Shown here: positions 58,303 to 64,000 of the stretch, in pieces
How the letters are laid out: each line of letters starts with the position of its first letter
Numbering within the stretch: position 1 is the first letter of the stretch
From: Amycolatopsis roodepoortensis
GTDB lineage: Bacteria; Actinomycetota; Actinomycetes; Mycobacteriales; Pseudonocardiaceae
NCBI RefSeq assembly: GCF_014873915.1
Contig: NZ_JADBEJ010000005.1
Coordinates: forward strand, 3,162,001 to 3,226,000
DNA: 64,000 nt
Direction: 5' to 3'
Notes under the pieces: generated by a model
Database searches by the model: none
What the model was told of the DNA's origin: nothing
What the model saw: only the letters and a program-made list of their open reading frames with translations
Made by a program: the position numbers and the translations under genes

Positions 58303-59460
58303 ATGAGCGAAAACACCGAGATCAAGCCCTTCCGCGTCGAGGTCCCGCAGGCCGAGCTGGACGACCTCGCCGACCGCCTGGCCCGCGTCCGCTGGGCGAA
58401 CGAACTGCCCGCCGACCAGGTGACCGACGGGGTGCAGCGCGGGCCGGTCACGCCGGGCTGGGAGTACGGCGTGCCGCTGGAGTACGTGAGGCGCCTGGTC
58501 TCGTACTGGCGCGAGGGCTACGACTGGCGCAAGTGGGAGGCGAAGCTCAACGAGTACCCGCAGTTCACCACGGAGATCGACGGGCAGAACATCCACTTCC
58601 TGCACGTCCGTTCGCCGGAGCCGGACGCGACGCCGCTGATCCTCACCCACGGCTGGCCGAACTCGGTCTTCGAATACCTCGACCTGATCGACCAGCTGAC
58701 GGACCCGCGTTCCCACGGAGGCGACCCGGCCGACGCGTTCCACGTGGTCATCCCGTCGCTGCCCGGGTTCGGCTTCTCCGGCCCGACGCGGGAAAAGGGC
58801 TGGAACCGGTACCGCACGGCGCAGGCCTGGGCCGAGCTGATGCGCCGCCTGGGCTACGAGCGCTACGGCACGCACGGGAACGACGCGGGATCGTTCGTCG
58901 CCCCCGAGGTCGGCCGCGTCGACGCGGAGCACGTGATCGGCGTGCACGTCACGCAGCTGTTCTCGTTCCCCAGCGGCGACCCGGCGGAGTTCGAAGGCAT
59001 GACCGAGAAGGAACTGGAGTACATGCAGTTCCTCCAGACCTTCAACGACGACATGTCCGGCTACGCGAAACTTCAGGAAAGCGCGCCGCAGAACCTCGCG
59101 CACGCGCTGGCCGACTCGCCGACCGGGCAGCTGGCCTGGAGCGCGCAACTGCTCGCGGCGACGAGCGACGACCACGTGCTCACCAACGCCACGCTGTACT
59201 GGCTCACCAACACCGCGGCTTCGGCGGCGCGGTTCTACTACGAGGACAAGCACACGGAGCACCCCGCCGAGCCGACGACCGCGCCGACCGGTCTGGCGAG
59301 TTTCGCCTACGACTTCCGTCCGCTGCGGCGCTTCGCCGAACGGGACCACGCGAACATCGTGTCGTGGCAGGAGTTCGACCGCGGCAGCCACTGGGCGACA
59401 CAGGACGCGCCGGATCTGCTGCTGGGCGACATCCGGGCTTTCTTCCGCGAACTGACCTGA
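58303..59460 (+). CDS. Epoxide hydrolase family protein (alpha/beta hydrolase)
   Basis: A 385-residue microsomal-type epoxide hydrolase. The N-terminal EHN domain (FRVEVPQAELDDLADRLARVRW) precedes an alpha/beta hydrolase core. Oxyanion motif is HGWPNS, the nucleophile elbow HGNDAGSFV carries the catalytic Asp, and the C-terminal FDRGSHWATQD carries the catalytic His. It opens epoxides by a covalent ester route in the cytoplasm. Expression is probably controlled by the divergent WYL protein. Confidence 0.93.
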   Translation: MSENTEIKPFRVEVPQAELDDLADRLARVRWANELPADQVTDGVQRGPVTPGWEYGVPLEYVRRLVSYWREGYDWRKWEAKLNEYPQFTTEIDGQNIHFLHVRSPEPDATPLILTHGWPNSVFEYLDLIDQLTDPRSHGGDPADAFHVVIPSLPGFGFSGPTREKGWNRYRTAQAWAELMRRLGYERYGTHGNDAGSFVAPEVGRVDAEHVIGVHVTQLFSFPSGDPAEFEGMTEKELEYMQFLQTFNDDMSGYAKLQESAPQNLAHALADSPTGQLAWSAQLLAATSDDHVLTNATLYWLTNTAASAARFYYEDKHTEHPAEPTTAPTGLASFAYDFRPLRRFAERDHANIVSWQEFDRGSHWATQDAPDLLLGDIRAFFRELT

Positions 59461-59463
59461 GAC

Positions 59464-60006
59464 TCACTCGGCCATGCGGTGCAACAGGAAGATCCCGTTC
59501 AGCAGCGGCTTGTCGAGCCGCTGCTGATCGGTCGCCACGTACTCGTCGAGAATGTCGAGGATGCGGTTGTCGAGTTCGGTGGCCTCTTCCGGCGAGAGGT
59601 GCAGCGCGAACCGCTCGACCACCCGCACCGAACCCGGCCCGGCCTCGCGGAGTTCGTCCTGGAAGGCCTCGATCGGCCCGAATCGGGTGTCTTCGTCCTC
59701 GCCGTTCAGCGGCCCGTCCAGCCACCAGGACTTGCCGGCGCTGCGATAGGGCTTCTCCAGCGCACCGCTCGCGCCGGTGCGCACCGGGGCCTGTTCCAGC
59801 AGACCGGCCTCGGCGAGCTGCCGCACGTGGTAGAGCACGGTGCCGGGGTCCTTGTCCAGCCGGACGGCGAGTTCCTTGTTGGTCAGTTCCCGCTCGCCGC
59901 AGAGCCGGAGAATACGCAGCCGCAAGGGATGCCCGAGCGCCTTGGCCTCACGCGCCGTCGCCTCCCGCCGCCGGTCCGCGACCCTCGCGGCGACCTGATC
60001 GTCCAT
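59464..60006 (-). CDS. ArsR-like winged-helix transcriptional regulator
   Basis: A 180-residue regulator. The HTH_20/ArsR-type winged helix is at residues 20-80 (ALGHPLRLRILRLCGERELTNKELAVRL, GTVLYHVRQLAEAGLL). The C-terminal half is helical and may sense a ligand or dimerise. There is no metal-binding CxC pattern, so it is unlikely to be a true metal sensor. The ATG at 60006 is 6 bases after a TACGCT -10. It is divergent from an MFS exporter across a perfect dyad. Confidence 0.88.
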   Translation of the reverse strand: MDDQVAARVADRRREATAREAKALGHPLRLRILRLCGERELTNKELAVRLDKDPGTVLYHVRQLAEAGLLEQAPVRTGASGALEKPYRSAGKSWWLDGPLNGEDEDTRFGPIEAFQDELREAGPGSVRVVERFALHLSPEEATELDNRILDILDEYVATDQQRLDKPLLNGIFLLHRMAE

Positions 60007-60012
60007 GACCGC

Positions 60013-60018
60013 AGCGTA
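60013..60018 (-). promoter_or_regulatory. -10 element of the ArsR-like gene (leaderless)
   Basis: TACGCT lies exactly 6 bases before the ATG on the minus strand. Confidence 0.5.
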
Positions 60019-60039
60019 GCCGACCGATGGAGAAGAGAA

Positions 60040-60067
60040 ACATCGATGGAGTTTTCTCAATCGATGT
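60040..60067. promoter_or_regulatory. Operator-like dyad between ArsR-like and MFS genes
   Basis: ACATCGAT and ATCGATGT are perfect 8-bp arms separated by 12 bases. The spacing places the half-sites two helical turns apart, suiting a winged-helix dimer. It overlaps the start region of the MFS gene. Confidence 0.6.
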
Positions 60068-61317
60068 GCGATCCTCGATCGGTGACCGCACTGGGGACCG
60101 CCTACTGGCGGCTGTGGAGTTCGTCGGGGCTGTCGAACCTGGCCGACGGGATCGTCAAGATCGCGCTCGGCCTGGTGGCCGTCCAGTTCACCCGGTCACC
60201 GGCGCTCATCGCGGGACTGGCGGTCGTGTCGTCCTTGCCATGGCTGCTGTTCGCCCTGCACGCGGGGGTACTCGCCGACCGCGTCGACCGGCGCCGCGCG
60301 ATGCTCACCGCCAACGTGGTCCGCGCGAGCCTGCTCGCCGCACTCGCGGCGGTGATCACGCTGGGATTCGGCTCGATCTGGCTGCTCTACGTGGTCGCGC
60401 TGGGGATCGGGGTCGCCGAAACGGTTCACGACACGGCCGCCCAGGCGATCCTCCCCCAGATCGCCGGTCGTGACCGGCTGACGCGGGCCAACAGCCGTCT
60501 CTACGCCGCCGAACTCACCGCCAACGAGTTCGCCGGCCCACCACTGGGCGGCTTCCTTGTCGCAGTAGGCGCTTCCGTCGCGTTCGCGGCGCCATCGGTG
60601 CTCTGGATCGTCGCGGTGGCCGCGCTCTTCTTCGTCCCCGGTTCGTTCCGCGCCGGACGGACGCGGGACGCGAGCGTGCGCGAAGATCTGGTCGAGGGCC
60701 TGCGTTTCCTTTGGGAGAACCGGCTTCTCCGGATCCTGGCGATCATGGTCGGCGGGTTCAACCTCGCCACGAGCGCCGTGATCACGCTCTTCGTGCTCTA
60801 CGCGGTCGGCCCGTCGTCGGCGATAGGACTGTCCGAGCAGGCCTACGGATTCCTGCTCGCCACCATCGCCCTCGGCGGTTTCGCGGGGTCTTTCGCGGCC
60901 GAGCGCGTGGAACTCGCGCTCGGCCGCTCCCGCACGCTGGCGCTCACCCTGTTCACCGGCGCCGCGTTCGCGGGAATCCCGGCGGTGACCACGAATCCGT
61001 ATGTCATCGGCGCGGTCTTCTTCCTCGGCGGGGCCGGGGTCATGGTGTGGAACGTCGTCGTCGTTTCACTGCGGCAGCGGATCATCCCGGATCACCTGCT
61101 GGGGCGGGCCACCAGCGGCCACCGGCTCGTCGCGTGGGGCACCAAACCGCTGGGGGCCGCGGCGGCCGGGCTGCTCGCGGAGGTCTTCGGGCTACGACCG
61201 GTGTTCGCGGGCGCGGCCGCCGTGATCCTGGCGCTGCTGCCGCTCACCCCTCGGGCAGCACCGACCGCACGGCCTCCGGGGTCCGCGCGACCACGGTGGT
61301 GCCGTCGTCGGCGGTGA
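60064..61317 (+). CDS. MFS transporter (MFS_3 / enterobactin-exporter type)
   Basis: A 12-helix exporter of about 417 residues. It opens YWRLWSSSGLSNLADGIVKIALG, the hallmark of this MFS subgroup, and the A-loop ADRVDRRRAMLTANVVRAS and AQAILPQIAGRDRLTRANS are typical. The start is uncertain: ATG 60046, ATG 60064 and GTG 60082 are in frame and none has a good ribosome site. Its last 74 bases overlap the convergent ArsC-like gene. It probably exports a small molecule sensed by the divergent regulator. Confidence 0.85.
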   Translation: MCDPRSVTALGTAYWRLWSSSGLSNLADGIVKIALGLVAVQFTRSPALIAGLAVVSSLPWLLFALHAGVLADRVDRRRAMLTANVVRASLLAALAAVITLGFGSIWLLYVVALGIGVAETVHDTAAQAILPQIAGRDRLTRANSRLYAAELTANEFAGPPLGGFLVAVGASVAFAAPSVLWIVAVAALFFVPGSFRAGRTRDASVREDLVEGLRFLWENRLLRILAIMVGGFNLATSAVITLFVLYAVGPSSAIGLSEQAYGFLLATIALGGFAGSFAAERVELALGRSRTLALTLFTGAAFAGIPAVTTNPYVIGAVFFLGGAGVMVWNVVVVSLRQRIIPDHLLGRATSGHRLVAWGTKPLGAAAAGLLAEVFGLRPVFAGAAAVILALLPLTPRAAPTARPPGSARPRWCRRRR

Positions 61318-61606
61318 TGATCGGCCGCTGGATCAGCTTCGGATGGGTGACCAGCGCCTCGACCCACCGATCGCGGTCGGCGGGCGTGCGCCCCCACGTC
61401 TTCAGCTCGAGTTCCTTCGCGATCGGCTCGGCGGTGCGGGTGATGTCCCACGGTTCGAGCCCGAGCCGCTTGAGAACGGTCTTCAGTTCCTTCGCCGTCG
61501 GCGGCTCTTCGAGGTACTTCCGCACGGTGTACTCGGCTCCCGCCTCGTCCAGCATCGACACCGCGGACCGGCATTTGGAGCACGCCGGGTTCACCCAGAT
61601 CTCCAT
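61244..61606 (-). CDS. ArsC/Spx-family thioredoxin-fold protein (arsenate reductase-like)
   Basis: A 120-residue protein of the ArsC glutaredoxin-coupled family. The N-terminal active-site region reads NPACSKCRSA with the reactive Cys; FAM-type features LEEPPTAKELKTVLKRLG and LIQRPIITADDG follow, the latter with the conserved RP before the Arg/Lys-binding loop. It may reduce arsenate or serve as a redox regulator. A longer frame upstream exists, but the ATG at 61606 has AGGAGG. It is alone, without ArsB or ArsR, so an arsenic role is not certain. Confidence 0.88.
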   Translation of the reverse strand: MEIWVNPACSKCRSAVSMLDEAGAEYTVRKYLEEPPTAKELKTVLKRLGLEPWDITRTAEPIAKELELKTWGRTPADRDRWVEALVTHPKLIQRPIITADDGTTVVARTPEAVRSVLPEG

Positions 61607-61696
61607 CCGGGCCACCTCCTTTCGAAAAGCGCTCACTCGGTGAGCACTTTGGTTCCGATGATGGTCACAGACTCCTACGACGAAAGGAACCCGGCC

Positions 61697-62266
61697 ATGG
61701 ACGAGATCACCTTCAGCGCCGCCTCCCCCGCCGAGTGGCGCGCTTGGCTCGCCGAGCACGCCGGGACCGCGAAGGAGGTCTGGCTGGTCATCCGGCACAA
61801 GGGCAGCGGCGTCCCGAGCATCCGGATCGAAGAGGCGATGGAGCAGGCCCTGTGCTTCGGCTGGATCGACGGGCTGCACCGCAAGCACGACGCCACGAGT
61901 TCCCGGCTGCGGTTCACACCGCGCGGCCCACGGAGTTCGTGGAGCCGCGTCAACCGCGAGCGGGCCGCGCGCCTGATCGCCGAGGGGCAGATGACCGGAC
62001 GCGGGCAGGCGATGATCGACCTCGCCAAGGAGAAGGGCCGCTGGCAGGTCGTGCCGGACGGCGAGGGCGTCCCCGAGGACCTGCGCGCCCGGCTCGACGC
62101 CGACGAGGCCGCCCGCACCCATTTCGAGAAGTTCCCGCCGTCGTCGAAAAGGCTGATCCTGGAATGGATCCTGACGGCGAAGAAGCCGGAAACCCGGGAG
62201 CGGCGGATCGCCAGGACCGTCGAGCTCGCGGCCGTGAACCGCCGCGCCAATCACCCGGCCCGGTGA
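61697..62266 (+). CDS. YdeI/OmdA-family protein
   Basis: A 189-residue soluble protein. The N-terminal DUF1905/YdeI-type fold includes EVWLVIRHKGSGVPSI and EQALCFGWIDGLHRKHD. The C-terminal OmdA domain begins DADEAARTHFEKFPPSSKRLILEWI and ends with the typical ETRERRIARTVELA. The biochemical role is unknown. AAAGGA precedes the ATG at 61697. It ends 1 base from the convergent phosphatase gene. Confidence 0.9.
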   Translation: MDEITFSAASPAEWRAWLAEHAGTAKEVWLVIRHKGSGVPSIRIEEAMEQALCFGWIDGLHRKHDATSSRLRFTPRGPRSSWSRVNRERAARLIAEGQMTGRGQAMIDLAKEKGRWQVVPDGEGVPEDLRARLDADEAARTHFEKFPPSSKRLILEWILTAKKPETRERRIARTVELAAVNRRANHPAR

Positions 62267-62267
62267 C

Positions 62268-63473
62268 TCAGTTCGGTTCGCATCGGGCCACGAGGAGGGC
62301 GATGTCGTCCTGCGCCGGCGTGCTGCCGACGAGCGTGGCCATCACCCGGGCGCAGACCATCGAAGGCGGGTCGGCGGTGACCACGTCGGCGAGCCGTTGC
62401 AGGCCGATGTCGATCAGCTGATCCCGGCGCTCCACGAGACCGTCGGTGTAGAAGGCGAGCGCGGCGCCGGGCGGCAGGTCGAGCTCGACTCTTCGGCGCC
62501 CTGGCCCGGAGACGCCGATGGGCGGGTCGACCGGGGCCTTGACGAACACCGAGGGCTCGCCGGGCGCCGCGAGTATCGGCGGCAGGTGCCCGGCCAGCGA
62601 GATCGCGATGCTGTCCCGCGAAGCCGACACCGACCCGTACACGACAGTGGCCAGCGCTCCCGGCTCGAAATGCTGGACCTTCCGGTCCAGTTTGGACAGC
62701 ACTTCCGCCGGGTCGACCGATTCGAGCGCGTAGGCGCGCAGGGCGCTGCGCAGGCGGCCCATGATCACCGCGGCGTTGAGGCCGTGCCCGGCGACGTCGC
62801 CCATCACGATGCCGAGACGGCCGTCCGGCAACGGGAACAGGTCGTACCAGTCACCGCCGACGCCGGGCTCGGTCCCCGGCACGTACCGGGCGGCGAACCT
62901 CATCCCGGAGACGGCGGGCAGCCGGGCGGGCACCAGGCTCCGCTGCAGCGCCGCGGCGGCCGCGCGATCGCTGGCGGCGATGTCTATCTTCACCTCCAGC
63001 GCGAGCCGCGCGGCCACCAGCCGCAGCAGTTCGACGTCGGCCTCGGAGAACTCCCGCGGCGTCAAGGACCCGACGTGGAGCACACCGACCAGTTCGTCCT
63101 CGGCCACCATCGGCACGCCGAGCAGCGTGCGCAGCCCCCGCTCCCACAGGAGCGCGTTCACCACCGTGGTCTCGTCGACGTGGTCGATGATCACCGGTCG
63201 CAGCTGCTCGGCGACCCGCCCCGCGAAACCGGCTCCGACGGGGATCCGGACGTCCTGGTAGACCTCCTCCTCGATCCCGGAGGCGGCGATGGCATACAGT
63301 TGCTGCGCGGTCGGGTCGAGCCGGAGCACCGTGGCCGTGTCGACCCCGAGGACCTCGCGGACACGCGCGAGGAGCGTGGCCATCACCTTGTCCTGACCGA
63401 GTTTCCCCAAGGACGTGTCGGTGATGGCCTCGAGCACCTGGAGCCGATCGGCGGCGGTCGGGGTCTCGGACAT
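62268..63473 (-). CDS. GAF-domain SpoIIE-type PP2C protein phosphatase
   Basis: A 401-residue regulator phosphatase. The N-terminal GAF domain (residues 20-160) reads LGKLGQDKVMATLLARVREVLGVDTATV. The C-terminal SpoIIE/RsbU phosphatase has metal motifs GGDWYDLFPLPDG, VMGDVAGHGLNAA and FYTDGLVERR plus DDIALLV. It dephosphorylates anti-anti-sigma factors in partner-switching pathways. No anti-sigma partner is nearby. The ATG is 6 bases after a TAGGCT -10. Confidence 0.93.
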   Translation of the reverse strand: MSETPTAADRLQVLEAITDTSLGKLGQDKVMATLLARVREVLGVDTATVLRLDPTAQQLYAIAASGIEEEVYQDVRIPVGAGFAGRVAEQLRPVIIDHVDETTVVNALLWERGLRTLLGVPMVAEDELVGVLHVGSLTPREFSEADVELLRLVAARLALEVKIDIAASDRAAAAALQRSLVPARLPAVSGMRFAARYVPGTEPGVGGDWYDLFPLPDGRLGIVMGDVAGHGLNAAVIMGRLRSALRAYALESVDPAEVLSKLDRKVQHFEPGALATVVYGSVSASRDSIAISLAGHLPPILAAPGEPSVFVKAPVDPPIGVSGPGRRRVELDLPPGAALAFYTDGLVERRDQLIDIGLQRLADVVTADPPSMVCARVMATLVGSTPAQDDIALLVARCEPN

Positions 63474-63479
63474 GCGCAG

Positions 63480-63485
63480 AGCCTA
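63480..63485 (-). promoter_or_regulatory. -10 element of the GAF-SpoIIE gene (leaderless)
   Basis: TAGGCT lies 6 bases before the ATG and overlaps the end of the upstream TetR gene. Confidence 0.5.
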
Positions 63486-64000
63486 TCCAGTCCGCCCCGC
63501 CGACACCGCCCAGCCCGCCGCCAGCCCGTCGAGGTCTTCCGCCAATACGGCACTCGGCGGAATGGCGTCCCGGGGCACGCGGGAGGCGAGCGCCGTGCCG
63601 AGACCGGCCATCCGGATGACGGTGTCGATCAGCGCTTCCGGTTCCTCCGGCCAGCCGAAACCCGGCTGGGCGATCAGAAGGCTCACGCAGCCGTGCATCG
63701 CCGACCAGAGCCCCATCGCGAGGACTTCCGGCTCACCGTGCAGGATCCCGGCCCGCACGCAGGTGGCCGTCGCGTCGGCGAGATACCGGAAACAGGCGAC
63801 CGCGCCGGGCGACGAACCGCCGGAGGGACGCATCAGGAGTACCCGGTACTGGACCGGATGGTCGAGCGCGAACCGCGCGTACACCCGCGCGCACCGGCTG
63901 AGCGCGCGCATCGGATCGGCGACCTCGACGGCGTGTTCCCGCATCCGGCGCGCGAGTTCGTCCCACACCCGCAGGCAGACCGCCTCCAGAAGTGCGTCAC
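63483..64000 (-). CDS. TetR/AcrR family regulator, WHG-type C-terminal domain (5' end missing)
   Basis: The last 172 codons of a TetR-type regulator; the helix-turn-helix lies beyond the right edge. The visible part starts DALLEAVCLRVWDELARRM, the segment that directly follows the HTH in TetR proteins, and then the ligand-binding helices of the WHG type (ARFALDHPVQYRVLLMRP, GLWSAMHGCVSLLIAQPGFGWPE). The target cannot be inferred. Confidence 0.8.
   Translation of the reverse strand, partial: DALLEAVCLRVWDELARRMREHAVEVADPMRALSRCARVYARFALDHPVQYRVLLMRPSGGSSPGAVACFRYLADATATCVRAGILHGEPEVLAMGLWSAMHGCVSLLIAQPGFGWPEEPEALIDTVIRMAGLGTALASRVPRDAIPPSAVLAEDLDGLAAGWAVSAGRTG

Noticed and set aside
61607..62254. 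Upstream extension of the ArsC-like protein
   Set aside because: The extra frame is antisense to the YdeI-like gene, and an AGGAGG site precedes ATG 61606.
1..64000. tRNA, rRNA or riboswitch genes
   Set aside because: No cloverleaf, rRNA core or known riboswitch core was recognised in intergenic regions by eye; a covariance search was not possible.

Overview
The window is high-GC actinobacterial chromosome. Its gene content (TctCBA with a CitA/CitB-type pair, ROK-regulated sugar ABC transporter, snapalysin, P450 plus small ferredoxin, IdeR-type iron box, DUF222-HNH gene, WYL and PucR regulators) and many leaderless-looking starts suggest a Pseudonocardiaceae member such as Amycolatopsis. That placement is inference. 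There is no phage, conjugative or insertion-sequence module, no tRNA or rRNA and no CRISPR array. About 49 protein genes are called. Many adjacent genes overlap by 1 or 4 bases, so translational coupling is common.

Positions 1-10000 (minus strand) hold an ebo-type trio (inositol-phosphate-synthase-like enzyme, UbiA prenyltransferase, partial sugar-phosphate isomerase). Upstream of it lies a carbohydrate import operon (ROK repressor, ABC ATPase, permease, lipoprotein, Gfo/Idh oxidoreductase) with a readable promoter and operator, then a second ROK regulator. Positions 10100-17600 hold a TetR gene with an isocitrate lyase/PEP mutase-family gene, a CitA/CitB-type two-component system and the divergent tctCBA tricarboxylate transporter.

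Positions 17700-29400 carry a secreted DUF1996 protein with a long acidic insert, then a minus-strand block: a small protein, a Crp/Fnr regulator and a class III cyclase-like protein sharing a repeated operator, and a triad made of a WD40-KAP NTPase, a VWA/solute-binding protein and a two-helix membrane protein. A secreted snapalysin, a ferredoxin/P450 pair and its divergent HTH_38-MarR-like regulator follow. Positions 29450-31740 hold an array of about ten degenerate repeats of roughly 88 bp next to a DUF222-HNH nuclease gene, whose other flank carries copies of the same dyad core.

Positions 31740-39231 encode an envelope-type operon: OB-fold membrane protein, flotillin and a 1627-residue AAA+ ATPase. 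Positions 39232-39667 are non-coding with 21-bp tandem repeats between two hairpins. Positions 39668-48692 (plus strand) hold a Cys-rich protein, a fused membrane iron-sulfur oxidoreductase, a Mn/Zn-type ABC importer with an operator filling its promoter spacer, and an iron-siderophore importer with an iron box over its start codon. A 57-bp perfect palindrome separates this from htpG.

Positions 48756-64000 are mixed metabolism and regulation: htpG, PhoD-like phosphatase, a beta-propeller pair, PucR regulator, sulfatase-fold membrane protein, WYL regulator divergent from an epoxide hydrolase, ArsR-like regulator divergent from an MFS exporter, an ArsC-like protein, a YdeI-like protein, a GAF-SpoIIE phosphatase and a truncated TetR gene. 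Operator-like dyads lie in most divergent promoter regions.
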